Shown: positions 16,842 to 25,811 of the stretch, piece after piece | Layout: the number at the start of each line of letters is the position of its first letter | Position numbering within the stretch: the first letter of the stretch is position 1 | Assembly (NCBI RefSeq): GCF_014639535.1 | Contig: NZ_BMGA01000004.1 | Span: forward strand, 62,001 to 126,000 | Direction of reading: 5' to 3' | Length of the DNA stretch: 64,000 nucleotides | From: Flavobacterium palustre | Lineage (GTDB): Bacteria > Bacteroidota > Bacteroidia > Flavobacteriales > Flavobacteriaceae | The notes under the pieces: model-generated | What the model was told of the DNA's origin: nothing | The model's input: only the letters and a program-made list of their open reading frames with translations | Database searches by the model: none | Position numbers and translations under genes: made by a program

Positions 16842-17210
16842 TTAGGCTATTTTAGGAATAAGCCAAAGTGAAGTATATCCATCGGAAAGGACAGATATTA
16901 CATGAGAGAAATTTTGTTTTTTTTCAGTAATACTAAAAAGAGGTTTTAGTATTTCATAGTGCATGGGAGCAGCAATTCCAATATTTACGGGAGAAACACT
17001 ACACATGGATTGTCCGCATTTACCGGAACAACCTTTGTCTTTCGTTTCTTTGGATTTTGATTTTTTGCTACAGCAATCGTGCTTTTTTGATTTGGAAGAC
17101 ATTTCCATTTTGCAGGAATGTTTTCCTGAACCTGCCCCACAAGCATACGCAGAACCGGGCATCAAAAAGAAACCCAGTAATACCAACAATATGAAGTAGA
17201 TTTTGTTCAT
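16842..17210 (-). CDS. Small secreted Cys/Lys-rich protein, probable metal binder
   Basis: From ATG 17210 the protein has 122 residues; an in-frame ATG seven codons upstream lacks the signal-like start. MNKIYFILLVLLGFFLMPGS is a signal peptide. The mature N-terminal half is dense in Cys, Lys and Ser (for example HDCCSKKSK, KGCSGKCGQSMC), with about a dozen Cys, and the C-terminal half is ordinary. I do not recognise a named family. Being first in a leftward run of HMA and DUF3347 genes supports a periplasmic metal-sequestering role. Confidence 0.65.
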   Translation of the reverse strand: MNKIYFILLVLLGFFLMPGSAYACGAGSGKHSCKMEMSSKSKKHDCCSKKSKSKETKDKGCSGKCGQSMCSVSPVNIGIAAPMHYEILKPLFSITEKKQNFSHVISVLSDGYTSLWLIPKIA

Positions 17211-17294
17211 TTTAAATCCATTATGACACAAAATTAATAAATTTTATTTTGCCAAAATAAAAGCCGTTTGTATTTATGATTATTTTATAAATTA

Positions 17295-17633
17295 CTAATC
17301 CTTCACAAAAAGATTGACAATAGATTGTGAAACCGATAATATAATACTAAAAAGCAAGGCTGTAAAAAAAGAATCAACATCAAAACCGCCTACAATATTA
17401 TCACACAATATAATAATTAAACCATTGATGACTAACAAAAACAGTCCTAGTGTAAAAAAAGTAATTGGCAAGGTAAACAATACCAAAATAGGCTTAATAA
17501 AAACATTTAGCAATCCTAAAACTATTGCTACTATAATTGATGTTGAAAAACTGGCTACATGCACACCTTTCATAAAATGAGAAATAAGCAATACTAAGAT
17601 GGAAGTAGTTAAAATTCTAATAATTAATTTCAT
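17295..17633 (-). CDS. Phage holin family (4-TM) membrane protein
   Basis: The 112-residue protein has four hydrophobic helices (about residues 5-20, 28-50, 55-80, 85-108). The pattern VLGLLNVFIKPILVLFTLPI matches the holin_4_2/YvlD-type small membrane family. Despite the name, members are chromosomal and not tied to phages. No phage genes are nearby. A good promoter is present at 17655-17684. Confidence 0.8.
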   Translation of the reverse strand: MKLIIRILTTSILVLLISHFMKGVHVASFSTSIIVAIVLGLLNVFIKPILVLFTLPITFFTLGLFLLVINGLIIILCDNIVGGFDVDSFFTALLFSIILSVSQSIVNLFVKD

Positions 17634-17654
17634 TGACTGTATTTTTTAATAGCT

Positions 17655-17684
17655 CAAAAATACTACTATTTTAAATTGTGGCAA
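17655..17684 (-). promoter_or_regulatory. Promoter of the holin-family gene
   Basis: On the minus strand TTG (17684-17682) and TATTTTTG (17662-17655) are separated by 19 bases, matching the Bacteroidota consensus. The -33 element overlaps the stem of the upstream terminator. Confidence 0.55.
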
Positions 17685-17706
17685 TTTCTTTAAATAAGAA
17701 ATTGCC
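17680..17706 (-). terminator. Hairpin downstream of the GH43 gene
   Basis: GGCAATTTCTT (17680-17690) pairs perfectly with AAGAAATTGCC (17696-17706) around a TAAAT loop, 15 bases beyond the GH43 stop. The following tract on the minus strand is AT-rich but not a pure T-run, so termination may be partial. Confidence 0.6.
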
Positions 17707-17721
17707 AAATCCTACGTCGTT

Positions 17722-19641
17722 TTATTTTGCTACTCCTTCAGATGTCATAATAACTCTTTTTAAAGTACCATCCGAATTATATTCCAATTTATCAATACAA
17801 ACAGAACGACTGTAGCTACTACCATTTGTTTGCATTGCTCCGTTATGATAAATAAAATAAGGCTTTCCTTTAAACTCCAGTATTGCCTGATGATTCGTAT
17901 TTGAATTTCCGGCAATTTCATTTAAAATCCCTTTATACACATATGGACCTTCGATGGAATCCGCCATGGCGTAGGCAATTTTTTCAGGAAAACCGCTAGC
18001 ATAACTCAGATAGTATTTTCCATCCTTTTTATGTACCCAGGGAGCTTCGGTAAATTGTAATCCCTCAAAATCGATTTTTTTAACCGGACCATCCAGTTCA
18101 ATCATATTCTCTTTCAGCTTAGCATAATAGCAAACTCCATTCCCCCAAAACAACCAAGCCTGTCCGTCATCATCAATAAAAACTGCAGGATCGATGCACG
18201 TCCAGCCATGAGTAGAAGCAAAACAATCAGCATTTGTTAAAAGTGGTTTCCCTAAAGCATCTTTATAAGGACCTTGCGGCTTATCAGCCACCGCTACTCC
18301 TATTCCAGAACCGTTGGTACTGATATACCAATAGTATTTCCCATTTCTTTTAATAGCGTGTCCGGCATAAGCATCATTGGTTTTATCCCATTTAAAATCT
18401 TCGATTTTTAAAGGAACAGGATATTCGGTCCAATTTTTCAAATCGGTGGTTGAAAAAACCAACCAATCTTTCAATTTATAGCCTTTTTGTCCGCCTTCAT
18501 AATCATGACCGGTAAATAGCCAAAGCGTATCCTTTTCCACAAATGCAGCCGGATCAGCAGTATATTTATGCTTAATAATTGGATTTCCTGCCGATTGAAA
18601 ACGATAACTTCCATCCTTTGACAATAACAAACTTTGTGGCACTCCTCCCCATTTTTCGTTTAATCGTTGCGCTTCTTCTTTAGTGATACTAATTACACTT
18701 CCGTGTCTTGGGAAGAAATCTTTCGTAAATGATTCTGTTTTTTCGGTAAAATGATACAAATCTTTGGAACGCTGAAATTCATATCGACCACTAGAATACA
18801 AATCATACATCAAAATGTATTCGTCACTGTTATTTAATTTAAAAACCGAAGAGCCTTCTACATTCGTATTTGTATTAGCATAAGCATCTAAATATTCGAA
18901 GCTTTCTTTCCATGGCCCATGCAATTTCTTGCTTGTAGCCTGTTTGATTCCGTTTTTAATTTCTTTGCCATTTTCATCTTTGGTATTTCCTTTATAAAAG
19001 AAATGATACATCCCGTCTTTATAAATAATATCTCCGTCAATAGCGCCGTCTTTTGGGCTGAACATTAACTGAGGTTCTTTTTCAAAACCGGTAAAATCTT
19101 TATTGGCATAGGCACAATAAAAATCCAATTTTTCATTGTATTTAAATCGAACTGTAAAATACACCAAATACTTTTTGGCTTTGGTATCATAAAATGTCTG
19201 TGGAGCCCACACCCATTTGATCCCTTTGAATTTCACCGGATATAATTTTTCTAAATCAATAACACTTGATTTCCAATCCAACAGATTATCAGACTTAAGT
19301 AAAGTGATTCCCGGATTATAATCCCAGCCATTTTTTTTAGTATTCATATCGGTTGCCACCATATAAAAACGGTTTCCGTCTGCACTTCTTAAAATATGCG
19401 GATCGCGAATTCCTCCTGTATTTGAAATATCTTTAGATGCTACTACAGGTTCATTATTATTTAAGGCTTTCCAATTTACCGCATCATCACTCACGGCAAA
19501 ACGCAGTTGTTCCTGCTTTTCGCCAGCTCCTTTACCTTCGAAGTAAGCAAACAAGTAGCCTTCCATCTTTTTATTTTGGGCAACTAAACCTGAAAAACCT
19601 ATAATCGTAAAAAGAATTGTTTTTAATACATATTTATTCAT
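17722..19641 (-). CDS. Two-domain GH43 family glycoside hydrolase
   Basis: The 639-residue protein has a signal peptide ending LVAQ (about residue 22). It has two five-bladed propeller regions. The N-terminal one (about 27-345) has GGIRDPHILRSADGNRFYMV and ends PRHGSVISITKEEAQRL. The C-terminal one (about 355-635) has the three GH43 acids in context: KYTADPAAFV, CIDPAVFIDDDG and FTEAPWVHKK. GH43 enzymes cut arabinose- or xylose-containing polysaccharides. It lies 12 bases after another GH43 gene that resembles its N-terminal half, so the two probably share an operon and a substrate. No SusC/SusD pair is nearby. Confidence 0.88.
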   Translation of the reverse strand: MNKYVLKTILFTIIGFSGLVAQNKKMEGYLFAYFEGKGAGEKQEQLRFAVSDDAVNWKALNNNEPVVASKDISNTGGIRDPHILRSADGNRFYMVATDMNTKKNGWDYNPGITLLKSDNLLDWKSSVIDLEKLYPVKFKGIKWVWAPQTFYDTKAKKYLVYFTVRFKYNEKLDFYCAYANKDFTGFEKEPQLMFSPKDGAIDGDIIYKDGMYHFFYKGNTKDENGKEIKNGIKQATSKKLHGPWKESFEYLDAYANTNTNVEGSSVFKLNNSDEYILMYDLYSSGRYEFQRSKDLYHFTEKTESFTKDFFPRHGSVISITKEEAQRLNEKWGGVPQSLLLSKDGSYRFQSAGNPIIKHKYTADPAAFVEKDTLWLFTGHDYEGGQKGYKLKDWLVFSTTDLKNWTEYPVPLKIEDFKWDKTNDAYAGHAIKRNGKYYWYISTNGSGIGVAVADKPQGPYKDALGKPLLTNADCFASTHGWTCIDPAVFIDDDGQAWLFWGNGVCYYAKLKENMIELDGPVKKIDFEGLQFTEAPWVHKKDGKYYLSYASGFPEKIAYAMADSIEGPYVYKGILNEIAGNSNTNHQAILEFKGKPYFIYHNGAMQTNGSSYSRSVCIDKLEYNSDGTLKRVIMTSEGVAK

Positions 19642-19653
19642 GTTGTGCTATTT

Positions 19654-20760
19654 TTATTTTTCAAATGAAAAGTTTGTATTCCAATGCTTCGCTAATTGAA
19701 GTGCTTCTTTTTTTGTTAAATGAATAACCGAACCATGCTTTTGAACCGTAAAATTGGTACGTCTCATCACACCCTCATCAAAATGACCAAGATCAGTAAA
19801 TGTTTTAAAATCGGTAGTTTCTGCAAATCCGAAATTATGTGGATTAACACTAAAAATATCGTACATCAACACCCATTTATTGTCGCTTAAACGCTGAAAT
19901 ACATTTGGAGCTTCGCATGATTTTTTTTCGAAATCTATTTGTTCCGGCTGATAAACATAACCACTGTTTATTTTATCCGAAAATGCCATTTTAATTCCGC
20001 CAGGATTTTCCTGTGCCACATACATCATGCAAAATCTTCCATCCGGCAATTTTGTAATATCAGCATCTAAAACCTGTTTTGTGCTATCCGGATATTCAAA
20101 AAGAATTTCCGGAGTTGTTTCCAATGCTGTAAAATCCTTATTCATATAAGCATAATACAATTGGGTTTTTCCTTTGCCTTTTCGCATCGTAAAATAAATC
20201 ATGATTCTGTCCTTCACTTCATCATAAATCAATTCGGGAGCCCAAACACAACCCACATTCCACTCCGGATAAGCCTTATCGATATCTAAAATAGAATGTG
20301 ACCAGTGAATTAAATCTTTTGATTTCATCAAAACCAAATCCCTGTTGTTCCCCCAGTCGTATTTATCCCCGGGACGCTCCCATTCGGTTTCACGATAACC
20401 TTTTTGTTTACCGTAAATATGCAAATCGGTCATAGCCAGATAAAAGTAGCCATCGTTGCCACGCATAATATAAGGATCACGAATTCCTTTTTGCTCGGCA
20501 ATCGTGTCGCCTGCAATAACCGGTTTACCACTGTTAACATCAGTAAAGCTATAACCATCTTTACTTAATGCAAAATACAATCCGTGAGTATCATCCTTAA
20601 AGTAAGTCATTAAATAGGCACTCATTTTTTCTTTCGAAGAGTGATTATTTTTATTTTTCACTGAACCACAACTTTGCAAAAGCAGCATTGTCAACAGGAA
20701 CAAAACAACTCTTTTTGGTTCAAAACGTTTCAAAAAATCAGAACAAATAGTAACAATCAT
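19654..20760 (-). CDS. GH43-like family lipoprotein
   Basis: From ATG 20760 the protein has 368 residues. The signal ends in lipobox LLLQSC (Cys about residue 32), followed by GSVKNKN with no acidic export signal, so a periplasmic-facing lipoprotein is likely. The single propeller has GIRDPYIMRGNDGYFYLAMTD, VWAPELIYDE and DADITKLPDG. Its C-terminal KHGSVIHLTKKEALQLAKHW closely parallels the N-terminal domain of the next gene. Substrate is probably a plant or algal hemicellulose or arabinan, by family only. Confidence 0.82.
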   Translation of the reverse strand: MIVTICSDFLKRFEPKRVVLFLLTMLLLQSCGSVKNKNNHSSKEKMSAYLMTYFKDDTHGLYFALSKDGYSFTDVNSGKPVIAGDTIAEQKGIRDPYIMRGNDGYFYLAMTDLHIYGKQKGYRETEWERPGDKYDWGNNRDLVLMKSKDLIHWSHSILDIDKAYPEWNVGCVWAPELIYDEVKDRIMIYFTMRKGKGKTQLYYAYMNKDFTALETTPEILFEYPDSTKQVLDADITKLPDGRFCMMYVAQENPGGIKMAFSDKINSGYVYQPEQIDFEKKSCEAPNVFQRLSDNKWVLMYDIFSVNPHNFGFAETTDFKTFTDLGHFDEGVMRRTNFTVQKHGSVIHLTKKEALQLAKHWNTNFSFEK

Positions 20761-20844
20761 TTTTATTTTGGTTTGGTGGTTAAATAATATTTTTTCGAAG
20801 AGCACAAACATAAGTGTTTTTTATACATTTATCAAAATATATCT

Positions 20845-20872
20845 AAAAAAAACAGCAACCCGAAAGTTGCTG
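20845..20872 (-). terminator. Terminator after the alpha/beta hydrolase gene
   Basis: CAGCAAC (20853-20859) pairs with GTTGCTG (20866-20872). On the minus strand it is followed by eight T. It lies 35 bases beyond the stop at 20907. Confidence 0.85.
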
Positions 20873-20906
20873 CTCTGTATAAATCATTTAGTTCTATTTT
20901 CAAACA

Positions 20907-21668
20907 TTATTTTAAAAACGAAATCACCATTTGGTAAAACAAGACCGGATTTTCGGCATGAAGCCAATGTCCTGCATTTGGAATTGTTTCTAATTTCATG
21001 AGTGGAAAATGAGCAGCTATATTTTCAACATCTGAGTCTAAAATATAATTGGAACTACCGCCACGGATGAAAAGTGTTGGTTTTTCAAAAACCAATTCCG
21101 ATGGCAAAGGAACTCCTATCTCTACAACTTCTTTATTTAAAACAGCCAAATTAAATCGGAATGCCAATTGTCCCGGTTCTTGCCAATACAGATTTTTTAG
21201 CAAAAATTGTCTGGTTCCAAAATCGGTGATGTACTCACTTAAAGTTGCTTCAACATCGGCACGACTTGGTTTAACCGAAAAATCCACAGCGTTCAATCCC
21301 GCTAAAATGGTTTGATGATGTGGCGCATAATATTTAGGACCAATATCGGCAACAATTAATTTTTCGACCATTTCAGGGAATCGGGTTGCAAAAAGCATCG
21401 CTATTTTCCCGCCCATTGAATGCCCTAAAATATTGATTGACTCCAAAGAATGAGCCTGACAATAGTCAAAAACATCCTGAACCATTAATTCGTAACTAAA
21501 CTCTTCCGATTGAAAACTGCGCCCGTGATTGCGCATATCAATCATGTGTACCTGAAAACCTTCAGCTGCAAATTGCTGCCCTAAGGTTTTCCAATTGTCG
21601 GACATTCCCAGAAATCCGTGTATAATTAAAAAAGGGTTCCCTTCTCCTTCTATTTTTGAATAAAGCAT
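20907..21668 (-). CDS. Alpha/beta-fold hydrolase (YbfF-like esterase)
   Basis: The 253-residue cytoplasmic protein has the oxyanion segment IIHGFLGMSDNWKTLG and the nucleophile elbow GHSMGGKIAM (Ser). It has a C-terminal His in NAGHWLHAENP and an acidic residue near DSDVENI. MRNHGRS is typical of the YbfF/YfbB subfamily, which hydrolyses short acyl esters including acyl-CoA in some members. The physiological substrate is unknown. It appears monocistronic. Confidence 0.85.
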   Translation of the reverse strand: MLYSKIEGEGNPFLIIHGFLGMSDNWKTLGQQFAAEGFQVHMIDMRNHGRSFQSEEFSYELMVQDVFDYCQAHSLESINILGHSMGGKIAMLFATRFPEMVEKLIVADIGPKYYAPHHQTILAGLNAVDFSVKPSRADVEATLSEYITDFGTRQFLLKNLYWQEPGQLAFRFNLAVLNKEVVEIGVPLPSELVFEKPTLFIRGGSSNYILDSDVENIAAHFPLMKLETIPNAGHWLHAENPVLFYQMVISFLK

Positions 21669-21689
21669 TTATTAGATTTTAAAAAATTA

Positions 21690-21839
21690 TTCCACAAAGT
21701 CTTGCAAAGTAAACACAGAGATACGCTAAGAGAATTACCATTTACTATTTTGAAAAAACTTGGAGTCTTTTCGAAAACAGATATTATTTTCTTTGTGACC
21801 CTCTGCTAAATCCTTGGCGCATCTTTGCGAAACAAAAAG
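21690..21839. repeat. Degenerate intergenic repeat region
   Basis: This spacer between the hydrolase and pdxJ contains phrases shared with the repeats at 14190 and 63211, for example CTTTGCGAAA (21823-21832) and CACAAAGT, in scrambled order. No ORF or consensus promoter is obvious. I read it as decayed copies of the same repeat family. Confidence 0.4.
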
Positions 21840-22553
21840 TTATTTCAATTTTCGCAAGTACATATTAACTACGTTTTCCAAACCAAGATACAAAGCCTCG
21901 GAAATCAAAGCATGACCAATAGAAACCTCCAATAATCCCGGGATATTCTGTTTAAAAAACTGAATATTATCTAAACTTAAATCATGTCCTGCATTGATTC
22001 CTAAACCTAAGTCATTGGCCAAAACAGCCGATTTCACATAAGGCTCAATTCCTTTTTCATTCCCTAAAGCATATTGATGTGCAAAAGCTTCGGTGTATAA
22101 TTCAATTCTATCTGTTCCTGTTTTTTTTGCTCCTTCAATCATTTCAAGAACCGGATCAACAAATATAGAGGTACGAATTCCATTGCGTTGAAACTCCTGA
22201 ATCATCTCGGTTAAATAAGCCTGATTTTTCACCGTATCCCAACCCGCAGAAGAAGTAATCGCCCCAATAGCATCCGGAACAAGAGTTACCTGATCCGGTT
22301 TACACTCCAAAACTAAATCAATAAAATTATGCTGTGGATTTCCTTCGATATTGTATTCAGTATAAACTATCGATTTCAAATCGCGGGCATCCTGATAACG
22401 AATGTGACGCTCATCGGGACGTGGATGAATGGTGATTCCCTGTCCGCCAAATTTTTGAATATCGGTCGCTACTTTCAATAAATCCGGGACATTTCCTCCA
22501 CGGGCATTACGTAAAGTTGCTATTTTATTGATGTTTACACTTAATTTTGTCAT
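21840..22553 (-). CDS. pdxJ: Pyridoxine 5'-phosphate synthase
   Basis: PdxJ condenses 1-deoxyxylulose 5-phosphate with aminoacetone 3-phosphate to form pyridoxine 5'-phosphate, a vitamin B6 precursor. The 237-residue TIM barrel starts [20 protein letters not shown] and has the signatures [34 protein letters not shown] and [12 protein letters not shown] with [13 protein letters not shown]. All match the family. A -7-like TATTTTTG on the minus strand (22600-22593) lies upstream. No other B6 genes are adjacent. Confidence 0.95.
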   Translation of the reverse strand: MTKLSVNINKIATLRNARGGNVPDLLKVATDIQKFGGQGITIHPRPDERHIRYQDARDLKSIVYTEYNIEGNPQHNFIDLVLECKPDQVTLVPDAIGAITSSAGWDTVKNQAYLTEMIQEFQRNGIRTSIFVDPVLEMIEGAKKTGTDRIELYTEAFAHQYALGNEKGIEPYVKSAVLANDLGLGINAGHDLSLDNIQFFKQNIPGLLEVSIGHALISEALYLGLENVVNMYLRKLK

Positions 22554-22668
22554 TGGAACAATTTTTGATTACGAAAAACTATAATTTGGTTACAAAAATA
22601 CAAAGTAAAAGCTAGGCGATTTTGCCTTTTTTTGATTATTTTGCATAAAAATTGAGCATTCAAACAAA

Positions 22669-23325
22669 ATGGAAATTACAAACTACATCACTAACGATTT
22701 CAAACCTATTGACAGCCAGGAAACTATTGGTACTGTTAGGGATTTTTTGGGCGATTTCAATTTTTCTCACTTCCCTGTAGTCGAAGAAGAAATCTACATA
22801 GGAAGTATTTCGGCGGAAGATGTTGAAACTTTTGAAGAAGAAAAAAAAGTTCAGGATTACAAATACAGTCTGGAAACTTTTTTCATCAGAACAGATGCTA
22901 TCTGGATGGAAGTTTTAGAAGTTTTTGCTAAAAACCATTCCAATTTGATTCCGGTTTTAGACGAAAACAATAAGTATGTTGGTTATTATGAAATGGAAGA
23001 CATCATCAATTTTTTCCATCAGACTCCTTTTATCAAAGAACAGGGTGCTATAGTAAAAATCAGAAAAGGGATTCTGGACTATTCGATGAGTCAAATTACT
23101 CAAATTGTCGAAAGCAATAACGGCAAACTTTTAGGATTGTTTATATCCGAATCTGATATTGACAGTGTCGAAGTAACTATAAAAATAAGTTCCGGAGCCA
23201 TCAATGAAATTATCCAAACCTTTAGAAGATACAATTACGAAATTATATCCGAACACCACGAAGACACTTATATCACTAATTTAAAAGAACGTTCAGACTA
23301 TTTAGACAAATATCTTAACATGTAA
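22669..23325 (+). CDS. CBS-domain protein
   Basis: The 218-residue cytoplasmic protein has a tandem CBS pair (about residues 5-130). The segment IDSQETIGTVRDFLGDFNFSHFPVV and a second part ending NLIPVLDENNKYVGYYEMEDII are visible. A C-terminal ACT-like or small regulatory segment (about 140-210) includes LLGLFISESDIDSVEVTIKI. CBS pairs sense adenine nucleotides. It is directly upstream of NAD kinase, with 5 bases between them, which suggests an energy-linked control of NADP formation, although this is inference. Confidence 0.85.
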   Translation: MEITNYITNDFKPIDSQETIGTVRDFLGDFNFSHFPVVEEEIYIGSISAEDVETFEEEKKVQDYKYSLETFFIRTDAIWMEVLEVFAKNHSNLIPVLDENNKYVGYYEMEDIINFFHQTPFIKEQGAIVKIRKGILDYSMSQITQIVESNNGKLLGLFISESDIDSVEVTIKISSGAINEIIQTFRRYNYEIISEHHEDTYITNLKERSDYLDKYLNM

Positions 23326-23330
23326 ACCCA

Positions 23331-24215
23331 ATGAAAATAGCCATTTACGGTCAATATTATCAAAATAGTACAGAACCAATTATAAAAGACATCTTTGTAT
23401 TTTTCAACAAAAGAAACATCGAAATAGTCATCGAATCCAAATTCTTAGCGCTAATTCAGGAAAAAAAAATCATCGAAAAAGAATACAAAACCTTTAGTTC
23501 CCACACCGAATTAGACTCTGGTTTTGACATGCTTTTAAGCATCGGAGGAGACGGAACCATTTTAAGAGCTGCTGCCTTAGTTAGAAATTCAGGAATACCA
23601 ATATTAGGTATCAACGCAGGAAGACTGGGCTTTCTGGCCACCGTTCAAAAAGAAAAAATCGACGAATTTTTGCAGATTGTAATCGATAAAAAATATACGC
23701 TTTCTAAAAGAACATTGCTAAGTTTGACTTCTACTCCTGAGAACGAAGCTCTGAACGACATTAACTTTGCCATGAATGAAGTTTCGGTAAGCAGAAAAGA
23801 CACCACATCGATGATTACAATAGAAACCTATCTCAATGGAGAAATTTTAAACTCATATTGGGCTGACGGACTTATCATTTCAACTCCTACAGGTTCTACC
23901 GGATATTCACTAAGTTGCGGCGGACCAATATTAACTCCTGACGTGAAAAGTTTAGTCATCACACCTATTGCTCCTCATAATCTTAACGCAAGACCATTAG
24001 TTATTCCTGATGAAACCGAAATCATGTTAAAGGTTTCCGGCAGAGAAGAAAATTATTTAGTTTCACTGGATTCCAGGATTACATCTATGGGAAATGAAAC
24101 GGTTTTAACCATTAAAAAAACGCCATTTCAAATTAATATGGTCGAAATCCCTAACGAAACTTTCTTAAAAACCTTAAGAAGCAAATTGCTTTGGGGAGAA
24201 GACAAAAGAAATTAG
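23331..24215 (+). CDS. nadK: NAD kinase
   Basis: NadK phosphorylates NAD to NADP. The 294-residue protein carries the GGDGT signature (SIGGDGTILRA), ILGINAGRLGFL, the FAMNEVSVSR substrate loop, the WADGLIISTPTGSTGYSLS glycine-rich motif, and PIAPHNLNARPLVIPD near the C-terminus. Length and order are typical. It is coupled to the CBS gene upstream. Confidence 0.95.
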   Translation: MKIAIYGQYYQNSTEPIIKDIFVFFNKRNIEIVIESKFLALIQEKKIIEKEYKTFSSHTELDSGFDMLLSIGGDGTILRAAALVRNSGIPILGINAGRLGFLATVQKEKIDEFLQIVIDKKYTLSKRTLLSLTSTPENEALNDINFAMNEVSVSRKDTTSMITIETYLNGEILNSYWADGLIISTPTGSTGYSLSCGGPILTPDVKSLVITPIAPHNLNARPLVIPDETEIMLKVSGREENYLVSLDSRITSMGNETVLTIKKTPFQINMVEIPNETFLKTLRSKLLWGEDKRN

Positions 24216-24336
24216 TTTTTTATCTGCTAATTTATACAATACGATCAAAATTTAACGTTTAAATAAAAACAAAAACGACTTCTGATTAAGATAAATGGAT
24301 TTTTTTTCAAAAAAAAGTACATTTATTTCAACGGGC

Positions 24337-24366
24337 ATTGTTTCGTATTGATAATTGTTATATTTG
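24337..24366 (+). promoter_or_regulatory. Promoter of the envelope-biogenesis operon
   Basis: ATTG (24337-24340) and TATATTTG (24359-24366) are separated by 18 bases. The -7 box lies 12 bases before the ATG at 24378 and downstream of an alternative ATG at 24348, so it decides the start of the DUF6089 gene. Confidence 0.65.
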
Positions 24367-24377
24367 CAGAATTTTCT

Positions 24378-25067
24378 ATGAAAATGAAAAAAAATTTAAG
24401 CGTAATAATAGGTCTTTTGCTAAGCGTGAGTTTACAGGCACAAATACACGAAATAGGAGTTTTTATTGGCGGAAGTAACTACATAGGCGATGTAGGATCA
24501 ACCACTTATATTGCACCTGGTGAGCCTGCATTTGGCATTTTGTACAAATGGAACAAAAGCCCAAGACATTCCTGGAGAATCTCCTATTCGCAGTCCACAA
24601 TTACTGCTGACGACCGCGATTCTGAAGAACCCGGAAGAAGTCTTAGAGGCTATCATTTTGAAAATAGCATAAAAGAACTATCTTTAGCCCTTGAATTCAA
24701 CTTTTTTGATTTTGATCTTCACACCTTAGACCGTAAAATCACGCCTTATGTGACTTCGGGAATTAATTTTTTAAGGTATGACGATTTATATGTCGAATTA
24801 GGAGAAACTAAGAAAAATAAAGGAAAAAGCGGGATTGCAATTCCGATGATTGTAGGAATAAAATCCAAAATATCAAGAAGCTTTGTATTAGGAGTTGAGG
24901 CTGGAGCACGCTATACTTTTACTGATAATCTTGATGGCAGCAACCCAAAAGACAACAGCTTAAGCCTATTGCGTTTTGGAAATTTAAATAATAATGATTG
25001 GTATGTTTTTTCGGGGATAACATTAACTTATACCTTTGGCGAAAAACCCTGCTACTGTCCACAATAA
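24378..25067 (+). CDS. DUF6089 family outer-membrane beta-barrel protein
   Basis: From ATG 24378 the protein has 229 residues with signal MKMKKNLSVIIGLLLSVSLQ and AQ cleavage. The mature protein starts IHEIGVFIGGSNYIGDVG, typical of DUF6089 barrels in Flavobacteria, and ends in an aromatic strand and Cys pair KPCYCPQ. It lies 3 bases upstream of uppS, in a locus with bamA and Skp-like chaperones. The earlier ATG at 24348 overlaps the promoter and is unlikely to be used. Function is unknown. Confidence 0.8.
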   Translation: MKMKKNLSVIIGLLLSVSLQAQIHEIGVFIGGSNYIGDVGSTTYIAPGEPAFGILYKWNKSPRHSWRISYSQSTITADDRDSEEPGRSLRGYHFENSIKELSLALEFNFFDFDLHTLDRKITPYVTSGINFLRYDDLYVELGETKKNKGKSGIAIPMIVGIKSKISRSFVLGVEAGARYTFTDNLDGSNPKDNSLSLLRFGNLNNNDWYVFSGITLTYTFGEKPCYCPQ

Positions 25068-25070
25068 AAA

Positions 25071-25811
25071 ATGAGCATACTGGATACTTTAAATAAAAAC
25101 AACTTACCTAAACACCTTGCCATTATTATGGACGGCAATGGTCGTTGGGCAAAAAAACAAGGCTTATTGCGATCAATAGGTCACGAAAACGGCACAAAAT
25201 CTGTAAAGATCACCATAGAGAACTGTATCAAATTAGGTATTGAAAACCTAACATTGTATGCCTTTTCTACCGAAAACTGGAACAGACCGAAACTGGAGGT
25301 TGAAACCCTGATGAAATTATTAATCAAGTCCTTACAAAAGGAATTTAGTACTTTTCAAGAAAACAATATCAAACTCAATGCGATAGGAAACATTGAACTG
25401 ATGCCAAAATCAGCTCAAAAAGTACTTCTTGATGTAATAGAAAAAACGAAAAATAATACCCGAATGACCCTAACGTTAGCCCTCAGTTACGGTTCAAGAG
25501 AGGAAATAGTAAACGCAGTAAAGAAGATTTCTGATAAAGTTAAAAATAATATAATTTCAATTGACGCTATTGACGATTCAATTATAAATGAGCATCTTTA
25601 CACGCAAAATCTACCCGATGTAGATTTATTAATTAGAACAAGCGGAGAACACAGAATAAGCAATTTCTTACTATGGCAAATTGCTTATGCTGAATTATTT
25701 TTTTCTGAAGTTATGTGGCCTGATTTCAGAGAAGAGCACCTCTATGAGGCACTCATGAGTTATCAAAAAAGAGAACGTAGATTTGGAAAAACAAGTGAAC
25801 AAATTAAATAA
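25071..25811 (+). CDS. uppS: Isoprenyl transferase (undecaprenyl diphosphate synthase)
   Basis: UppS makes the C55 lipid carrier for peptidoglycan and surface glycans. The 246-residue protein has IIMDGNGRWAKKQG (catalytic Asp), TLYAFSTENWNRP, ALSYGSREEIV and DLLIRTSGEHRISNF, all diagnostic. It overlaps the annotated bamA frame by 29 bases, so the two are coupled in translation. The upstream neighbour is DUF6089. Confidence 0.95.
   Translation: MSILDTLNKNNLPKHLAIIMDGNGRWAKKQGLLRSIGHENGTKSVKITIENCIKLGIENLTLYAFSTENWNRPKLEVETLMKLLIKSLQKEFSTFQENNIKLNAIGNIELMPKSAQKVLLDVIEKTKNNTRMTLTLALSYGSREEIVNAVKKISDKVKNNIISIDAIDDSIINEHLYTQNLPDVDLLIRTSGEHRISNFLLWQIAYAELFFSEVMWPDFREEHLYEALMSYQKRERRFGKTSEQIK

Noticed and set aside
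17295-17633. Prophage remnant suggested by the holin-family name
   Set aside because: The family is chromosomal in many bacteria, and no integrase, structural or lysis gene is near.
24348-24377. Upstream ATG for the DUF6089 gene
   Set aside because: The -7 promoter box at 24359-24366 lies downstream of it, so the transcript would not include this codon.
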